A stretch of 64,000 bases of DNA from Alistipes senegalensis. Its GTDB lineage: Bacteria; Bacteroidota; Bacteroidia; Bacteroidales; Rikenellaceae. Shown here one piece after another: positions 60,201 to 64,000 of the stretch (position 1 is its first letter; each line of letters opens with the position of its first letter). The notes under the pieces were generated by a model that saw only the letters and a list, made by a program, of their open reading frames with translations, did no database searches and was not told the origin of the DNA. The DNA is taken from assembly GCA_023664045.1 (NCBI GenBank), contig JAMPGH010000001.1:1650083-1714082 (forward strand), written 5' to 3'. Position numbers and translations under genes: made by a program.

Positions 60201-60493
60201 TCGAGTACGATGTCATAGTCGGTTCTTCCCCCCCCCACGGTGATCCGCTGGGGTTCGTAGCCGAGGTACGTTACGATCAGCACGGCATCGTCTGCCGCCG
60301 TGATCGCGAACGAGCCGTCGATGCCGCTCAGCACGCCGAGCGCGGTCCCTTCGACTGCGACCGCCGCGCCGATGATCGGCACGCCCGTCGAGTCCTTGAC
60401 GGTACCCGTTACTTGTCGGTTCTGTGCGAAGGCACTCCCCGACGATGCCATAATCGCGAAGATTAGGGCGATCTTGAAAGTCAAGGTTTTCAT
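57245..60493 (-). CDS. SusC-like TonB-dependent outer-membrane transporter
   Basis: 1082 residues: signal peptide (1-23), a carboxypeptidase-regulatory-like domain (about 27-110, VTGTVKDSTGVPIIGAAVAVEGT), TonB box region (IDEIVVVGYGTQKK), plug domain (LQGMTSGVTVTTTSGAPDASSQVRIRGVGSIN, PLYIVDGLAISGG) and a 22-strand barrel ending FSVGVNLTF. Imports oligosaccharides with SusD using TonB energy. First gene of a five-gene minus-strand locus, with a likely -7 box TATTTTTG at 60596-60603. No hybrid two-component or sigma/anti-sigma regulator adjoins it. Confidence 0.96.
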   Translation of the reverse strand: MKTLTFKIALIFAIMASSGSAFAQNRQVTGTVKDSTGVPIIGAAVAVEGTALGVLSGIDGSFAITAADDAVLIVTYLGYEPQRITVGGGRTDYDIVLEEDTAAIDEIVVVGYGTQKKSVVTAAISSITADKLKSQSQTRIDNVLQGMTSGVTVTTTSGAPDASSQVRIRGVGSINNSEPLYIVDGLAISGGIDYLNPNDIERIEVLKDAASGAVYGARATNGVILVTTKRGEKGGAKVSYDFSYGWQSPWRKPKVLDATEYAIMMNEGAVNSGTAPRYEDPYAFGKGTDWVGAIFNDNAPVMKHDLTISGATDDVNYSLSAGYLSREGIIGGNFDRSNYERITLRANIGVTIFDRTKERDWLNKLTLQTSNSYARILSKGVSTNSEYGSPLGSAIGMSPLEPIFADAATEESYKTLYPDGYDHIIRDKNGRAYTIADGAIYNEQTNPLASLELPGEKYHTDKFVSNFAAELQIYDGLKFRSSVGIDLAFWGSYGYAQQYFLSSKNYAYDTVTENTTYDKDGNESVVEKTNYATRAWQSMNRSLLWQVENVLSYEKTFGKHSVAILLGQSALSSSSMNVGAEANGLMYPYDTWKISVNNTLGQRTDGDRNGWGSWNSIPYRLASYFGRVSYNYDERYMIEATIRRDGSSRFGANNKWGNFPSVSAGWNIKNEAFLRDVDWLSAMKLRASWGINGNDNIGDFRYAVYMNSGNNYVFGSGATATESIAIGAKPSGLANPDVKWEESRQVDVGLDLAFLNNKLTFSIDYYDKKTRGMLLDMPVPSYSGDSAPIGNIGDMKNSGVELELGYRDGRGDFKWHVSANATYNKNKLTYLGSENPALYGASHKIGQLTRGVVGLPFPYFYGWKTAGIFQNMDEVNSYVNADGELLQPKAQPGDVRFVDVDGNGTINDDDRTKIGKGMPDWTFGLNLGFEWKGLDLNILLQGQAGCEVFNVTRRTDLYYINLPKTILNRWTGEGSTNKYPRFTYDSANENYRSSDLWLEDGSFLRARNVQLGYTLPQRITRKAGISRLRVYVQAENLFTLTDYSGCDPEVTGGNGSFGTEIGIDRGVYPQSRTFSVGVNLTF

Positions 60494-60907
60494 AGGCTTT
60501 TGTGATTGGTTTAGGTGAGTATGGTGTTTTTTTTATCGCTTCCGACCTGATTTTCCAATTTATTTAAAATATGCGGGCCGTTATTTCGCGTACTTCAAAA
60601 ATAATCATTTTGCGCCGATCTGCTCTTCTCGTCGCGGAATAAATCGTCGGAATATAATTGAAAAATCATTTAGTATGCTTGTATTCAATATTTTGTAGCT
60701 TTTCTTTGGGGCGAAAAAGTGGATGTTTCCCGTTCCGCTTCCCGCCTCCGATTTCATAAAGTGGAAATAAATTTTTTTATAATTTCATAATTCGTTGATT
60801 TTCAGTAGTTGTTTCGATCATCTCACCTTAAAAAAAGTGGATAAAGCTGGAGCTTTTCTCTCCCTTCGGGCTTCTTTTTCGCCCCGAAATCGGACGATCC
60901 GATCTTT
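60494..60907. other. AT-rich leader and intergenic region upstream of susC
   Basis: A 414-bp gap between susC and the radical SAM gene, both minus strand. It is AT-rich (for example AAATAAATTTTTTTATAATTTC) and holds the probable susC -7 box at 60596-60603, giving a leader of about 95 nt. No ORF, hairpin terminator of note or small-RNA signature was recognised. Confidence 0.5.
60596..60603 (-). promoter_or_regulatory. Possible -7 box of the glucan locus
   Basis: TATTTTTG on the minus strand. There is no TTTG at the proper distance, which is common for inducible SusC promoters, but the match could be by chance in AT-rich DNA. Confidence 0.35.
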
Positions 60908-61804
60908 TTACAGATGTTCGATTCCGCGACGGTAGAGGAGCAGTTCTTCTTCGCTCAGCCGGTCGAGTGCGGCATCCAGTTCGCGGAGCATGCGGGCCCG
61001 GTCTTCGGGCAGTCGGCCCAGCAGCGGCACGGTGTTCGAGACCGTGTGCCCCATGATCGTGGCCGGGAGGGTCAGTCCGGCAAGGAAAGCGCGCAGTTCT
61101 TCGATCCGTTCGCGTTCGGTAGCTTCTTCGAAGCGCCCGGCCGCCACGTCGACCGCCAGCGGCGCCTCCGGGAAAAGCGTCAGCGAGACGATGCCTATGA
61201 TGTAGGGATGCAGCCGGTTGAAGAGCGCTGCCGTGGCTTCGGCCGCACGACGGCCGTTGCCGGCGCCTGCCAGCCCGGTCATGTAGGTCAGGTAGTACTC
61301 GATGCCCGCTTCGTCCAGACGCCGGCATTGCTCCAGCGCATCGCTCGCCGTCCAGCCCTTGTTCATGAACTCCAGCGTGGCCTCGTCGCCCGTTTCGGTG
61401 CCTATCGAGAGCCCCGTTACGCCGCGGGCCCGCAGGTCGCGCAGTTCTTCGTCGCTCTTGGCCGCGATGTCCGTGATGCGGGCGAACATGCCGACGGTCC
61501 GTACTTTGGGCAGGTGGTCGCGGATGCGGTCGACGAGCCGCACAAGGCGTCCGTAGCTCAGCACGAACGGATTGGCTCCCACCAGAAAGACGCGCCGTGC
61601 GCGGGGTTGGTGGCGGGCGATCAGCCGCAGGTCGGCTTCGATCTCTTCGGCACTCGACAGGCGGAATCGAAGATCGCCGTAGAGCGTGCAGAATTTGCAG
61701 GCGCGGTGCGTGCAGCCGACGGTCGCCTGCAACAGCACGGAGTGGGCTTCGTAGGGCGGTCGCCAGACGGTGCCGGTGAAGTGTTGTTGTTCCAAGTCTG
61801 TCAT
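60908..61804 (-). CDS. Radical SAM protein
   Basis: 298 residues from ATG 61804 (MTDLEQQHFTGTVWRPP). The [4Fe-4S] cluster motif is C31-x4-C36-x2-C39 (GCTHRACKFC), a spacing with one more residue than the classical Cx3Cx2C but regular in this uncharacterised subfamily. Elp3/HemN-like core features follow: RRVFLVGANPFVLSYGRL, GVTGLSIGTETGDEATLEFMNKG and YYLTYMTGLAG. Cytosolic; the reaction is not known. A divergent HxlR-type regulator gene begins 230 bp away. Upstream ATG at 61969 would add a Cys/Arg-rich tail crossing the other promoter and is rejected. Confidence 0.85.
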   Translation of the reverse strand: MTDLEQQHFTGTVWRPPYEAHSVLLQATVGCTHRACKFCTLYGDLRFRLSSAEEIEADLRLIARHQPRARRVFLVGANPFVLSYGRLVRLVDRIRDHLPKVRTVGMFARITDIAAKSDEELRDLRARGVTGLSIGTETGDEATLEFMNKGWTASDALEQCRRLDEAGIEYYLTYMTGLAGAGNGRRAAEATAALFNRLHPYIIGIVSLTLFPEAPLAVDVAAGRFEEATERERIEELRAFLAGLTLPATIMGHTVSNTVPLLGRLPEDRARMLRELDAALDRLSEEELLLYRRGIEHL

Positions 61805-61915
61805 GATTTTCAGTGTGATTGATTTTGTTGCGTATCGCAGGTGCGGGCCGCAGCCTCCCGGCGCGGAGGCCCGCAAGCGTGCCTCGCAGGCTGCGGCAAG
61901 AAGATGGAATTTTCG

Positions 61916-61923
61916 TATTTTTG
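61916..61923 (+). promoter_or_regulatory. -7 box of the HxlR-type regulator
   Basis: TATTTTTG, giving a start near 61930 and a leader of about 105 nt before the ATG at 62035. The 230-bp gap (61805-62034) shared with the radical SAM gene shows no other feature. Confidence 0.45.
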
Positions 61924-62034
61924 CAGCTGCAAGATAACCCCGATTCCGGGTCCGAACAAGAACGCACACGGCTGTCGGTAACTTACGCCGGCATCAGTTT
62001 CGGTGAGCCCGAAGTCGTTGCAACGACAAAAAAA

Positions 62035-62358
62035 ATGAAGAAAAATTCCGACAGACCGCCTTTGTCGCCGGCATGCGCCATGATCGGGCGCCTCGGCAAC
62101 CGGTGGGTGTTGCTCGTGCTGCTGACTTTGCACGAGCGGGGCGTGTTGCGTTTCGGCGAGTTGGGACGTGCCGTTCCCGGCGATGTTTCCGAACGGATGT
62201 TGGCCTCTACGCTCCGCGATCTGGAGCAGGCAGGATTGGTGGCGCGCACCGTTTGGCCCGAGGTGCCGCCGCGCGTGGAGTATGCCCTCACGCCGAAGGG
62301 CGAATCGTTGATGCCGGTGTTGACGCCTTTGTTGAGGTGGGCTGAAAAAAACGCCTGA
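62035..62358 (+). CDS. HxlR-family winged-helix transcriptional regulator
   Basis: 107 residues from ATG 62035. HxlR landmarks: CAMIGRLGNRWVLLVLLTL, LRFGELGRAVPGDVSERMLASTLRDLEQAGLVART (recognition helix) and VEYALTPKGESLMPVL (wing). The first Cys (CAMI) is at the position of a redox-sensing cysteine in some HxlR/HypR/QorR regulators; whether it senses anything here is unknown. Divergent from a radical SAM gene and convergent with an SDR gene, either of which could be its target. Confidence 0.9.
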   Translation: MKKNSDRPPLSPACAMIGRLGNRWVLLVLLTLHERGVLRFGELGRAVPGDVSERMLASTLRDLEQAGLVARTVWPEVPPRVEYALTPKGESLMPVLTPLLRWAEKNA

Positions 62359-62378
62359 ACCGAAAAGTTCAGACGTTA
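62350..62378 (+). terminator. Possible terminator after the HxlR-type gene
   Basis: AACG.CTGAAC pairs with GTTCAG.CGTT around a CGAAAA loop, overlapping the stop codon. Only a short T tract follows, so it is weak. Confidence 0.45.
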
Positions 62379-62436
62379 TTCTCGTGAAGAGGTCGGGCGT
62401 TGTTGTGTGAGAAAGTAGCCCTCCCCCTGCGAAAAG

Positions 62437-63168
62437 TCAGGGGTTCTTGCGTACCGGAAGCCGTTCCCACAGCCACTCCGGAATCAGCCGCCACAGAAAG
62501 ACCAGCAGGGCGTAGCGGCGGTCGATGACCGCGCGGCGTTCGCCTCGCACGAGTGCCCGGAAGATGCGCCGGGCTACGGGTGCGGGTTGCATGAGTAGCG
62601 GATAGTCGTCGCCCGAGAGCAGGGGTGTGGCTACGAATCCGGGGCGGATGTCCGTGAAGCGGATGCCGAGCCGTTCCATGCGGGAGAGTTGCGCCAGCGC
62701 GTCGACGTAGGTGTTTTGCAGCCGTTTGGTCGCCGAGTAGGCCGGTGCCGACCCGAGCCCGCGCGTGCCCGCTACGGAACTGATTACGGCGATGCGGCCA
62801 CCGCCGTGCGCACGAAACCAGCCGAATGCCGCCGTCAGCATGCGTACGAATCCCTCGCCGTTGGTGCGGAGCGTCTCTATCTCGATGTCGGGCCGCAGCT
62901 CGGTGTTGCGTTTGCCGATGCCCGAGGCATGGAAATAGATCTCCATGCCGCCCATGCGGTCGATCAGTTCCCCGAGCCGTTGCGGGGCGTCTTCGCCGGT
63001 TACGTCGAGCACCGCAGTCTCCACCTGTTCCGGGGCCAGCGCCCGGAGCCGTGCCAGTGCTTCTTCGTTGCGGCCCGCCGCTCCCACGCGCCAGCCCGCC
63101 GCAAGGCAGAGCCGGGCCGTTTCGAATCCCAGCCCCGAGGTGGCTCCTACGATGACGATGCGTTTCAT
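62437..63168 (-). CDS. Short-chain dehydrogenase/reductase
   Basis: 243 residues with the Rossmann nucleotide site GATSGLGF (8-15), catalytic SSVAG (S130-S131), Y144 and K148 (YSATK), and the RPGFVATPL segment. Cytosolic NAD(P)-dependent oxidoreductase, substrate unknown. The C-terminal about 30 residues are hydrophobic and basic (YALLVFLWRLIPEWLWERLPVRK), as in SDR proteins that attach to membranes. Its neighbour is the HxlR-type regulator at 62035. Confidence 0.9.
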   Translation of the reverse strand: MKRIVIVGATSGLGFETARLCLAAGWRVGAAGRNEEALARLRALAPEQVETAVLDVTGEDAPQRLGELIDRMGGMEIYFHASGIGKRNTELRPDIEIETLRTNGEGFVRMLTAAFGWFRAHGGGRIAVISSVAGTRGLGSAPAYSATKRLQNTYVDALAQLSRMERLGIRFTDIRPGFVATPLLSGDDYPLLMQPAPVARRIFRALVRGERRAVIDRRYALLVFLWRLIPEWLWERLPVRKNP

Positions 63169-63247
63169 ATGCGGTCGGTTTTATCCGGATTCCGAACGCC
63201 GGCCCCGGCCGGCCCCGATCGGCTCCGGCCTCCGGCTCGATTCCCGG

Positions 63248-63691
63248 TTACTCCTCTTCTTCTTTCTGCGCGGCTTCTCGCTTCTTGCTCCGCGGCAGCG
63301 CAAGCATGTCGCGCACGGCTTCTTCCGGTAGTTCGTCCGAGGCGATGCGTAGCAGGAAGTGGGTCTTATTGTGCTTTTCGCCCGAGGTGTAGGCTTGCAC
63401 GAACTCCCAGCCGCGGCTCGTCATGTAGTTGAGCGCCTGAATGCCCGAGTTGAACAGGTATGCGCGGCCTTCGGCGTCGTTCAGGATTTCGTAGCGCCAG
63501 TATCCTATTTTTTGCCCGACGTCGAATATCACGCTGTTGCCTCCGGTAACGGGCAGGTGGGAACAGACGATTTCGCAATAAAGATAGTCGGGTATGCGGG
63601 CCGGCAGCCGTTCGGGCGACAGCAGATCGTCCTGCGCTTGCAGCGGGAGAGTCCCGAGCAGTCCGAGCAGCATCGGAATCAGTTTTTTCAT
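63248..63691 (-). CDS. Small secreted protein of unknown function
   Basis: 147 residues from ATG 63691 (MKKLIPMLLGLLGTLPLQAQ, signal peptide). The mature part contains YLYCEIVCSHLPVTGGNSVIFDVGQKIGYW, then NSGIQALNYMTSRGWEFVQAYTSG and HFLLRIASDELPEE, followed by a charged Lys/Glu tail. The 'ALNYMTSRGWEFVQ' segment recalls short Bacteroidota proteins of the DUF4177 type (uncertain). It starts 12 bp after the stop of the deaminase gene, so co-transcription is likely. Confidence 0.72.
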   Translation of the reverse strand: MKKLIPMLLGLLGTLPLQAQDDLLSPERLPARIPDYLYCEIVCSHLPVTGGNSVIFDVGQKIGYWRYEILNDAEGRAYLFNSGIQALNYMTSRGWEFVQAYTSGEKHNKTHFLLRIASDELPEEAVRDMLALPRSKKREAAQKEEEE

Positions 63692-63702
63692 CGTCGCTTC
63701 TT

Positions 63703-64000
63703 TTATTTTGCGGGTGCGCACTGCACGCATTCGATGCCCACCTTGCGCAGAAGATCGAGCCCCTCTTCCGAGCGGTAGTCTTCGTCGTAGACCACACGCC
63801 GGATGCCGGCCTGGATGATGAGCTTCGAGCACTCCAGACACGGTGCCGCCGTGATGTAGAGCGTCGATCCGTCGCAGTTGTTGGCGCTTTTCGCCACTTT
63901 GGTGATGGCATTCGCCTCGGCGTGCAGCACATAAGGCTTCGTGTGCCCGGTTTCGTCTTCGCAGACGTTCTCGAAACCCGAGGGGGTTCCGTTGTAGCCG
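63703..64000 (-). CDS. Deoxycytidylate deaminase family protein (N-terminus beyond window)
   Basis: 99 residues of the C-terminal part are visible, reading in from the window edge: GYNGTPSGFENVCED, zinc ligands H-A-E (VLHAEANAI) and PCLEC (P-C-x2-C). This is the dCMP/ComE deaminase pattern converting dCMP to dUMP for thymidylate synthesis. The gene continues past 64000; the apparent ATG at 63930 lies within the conserved HAE region and is not the start. Confidence 0.88.
   Translation of the reverse strand, partial: GYNGTPSGFENVCEDETGHTKPYVLHAEANAITKVAKSANNCDGSTLYITAAPCLECSKLIIQAGIRRVVYDEDYRSEEGLDLLRKVGIECVQCAPAK

Noticed and set aside
1-64000. tRNA, rRNA, tmRNA, RNase P RNA or CRISPR
   Set aside because: No cloverleaf, conserved rRNA stretches or regularly spaced repeats were noticed in the gaps between genes. 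A covariance-model search would be decisive.

Overview
The window is high-GC, densely coded DNA from a member of the Bacteroidota. Evidence for this: SusC/SusD surface glycan uptake genes, many lipoproteins with a Cys lipobox, Bacteroidota-type promoters (TTTG or TTG, then 19-20 bp, then TAnnTTTG) in front of many genes, a PorX-type regulator, glutamine synthetase type III, and a two-subunit methylmalonyl-CoA mutase. GC content, gene complement and repeat style make a gut Alistipes-like (Rikenellaceae) genome my best guess; that is inference. No rRNA, tRNA, CRISPR array, integrase, transposase or reverse transcriptase was seen.

Layout. 1-7.8 kb (minus strand): the 5' part of a glutamine-dependent NAD synthetase, an OPT peptide transporter + peptidase T pair, a MazG-like pyrophosphohydrolase, murF and a GDP-mannose pyrophosphorylase. 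7.9-11.8 kb (plus): pssA, a Porin_10-type barrel and a lytic transglycosylase. 12.4-22.6 kb (minus): a seven-gene surface locus with a fimbrillin-like lipoprotein, two DUF4493-type lipoproteins, a DUF4493+PCMD lipoprotein, two paralogous small beta-barrels and a second PCMD lipoprotein. 22.8-28.3 kb: a DPP5-like peptidase, a NUDIX hydrolase behind a duplicated promoter, a START-like protein, tsaE and porX. 28.6-42.0 kb (plus): HU, a 29-residue ribosome-type basic peptide, RNase G, mfd, coaX and a chain of envelope genes (OMP, TPR, LptC, CNNM/CBS, PpiD). 42.9-46.9 kb (minus): mutB and mutA. 47.5-49.7 kb (plus): glnN. 49.8-60.5 kb (minus): a compact beta-1,3-glucan utilisation locus (SusC, SusD, SusE/F-like glycan-binding lipoprotein, GH16, GH3). 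60.9-64 kb: a radical SAM protein, an HxlR regulator, an SDR enzyme, a small secreted protein and a deoxycytidylate deaminase cut by the window end.

The least explained DNA lies between genes. Two dispersed elements (about 11.89-12.40 kb and 42.10-42.54 kb) each carry an exactly 180-bp C-type-lectin-like segment. Between the two copies, substitutions at codon positions 1 and 2 fall overwhelmingly on sites where one copy has A, and the segment ends in an invariant tail. That is the signature of diversity-generating retroelement (DGR) variable/template repeats, yet no reverse transcriptase or full-length target gene is here. A second family of three elements (1.2, 8.7 and 42.6 kb) has imperfect terminal inverted repeats like a MITE; one copy abuts a DGR-like segment and contains a further insertion. 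A third group is AT-rich inverted repeats between operons.

Gene coordinates, family calls and motifs were read by eye from sequence and translation. Domain names rest on recalled family knowledge, not on a search.
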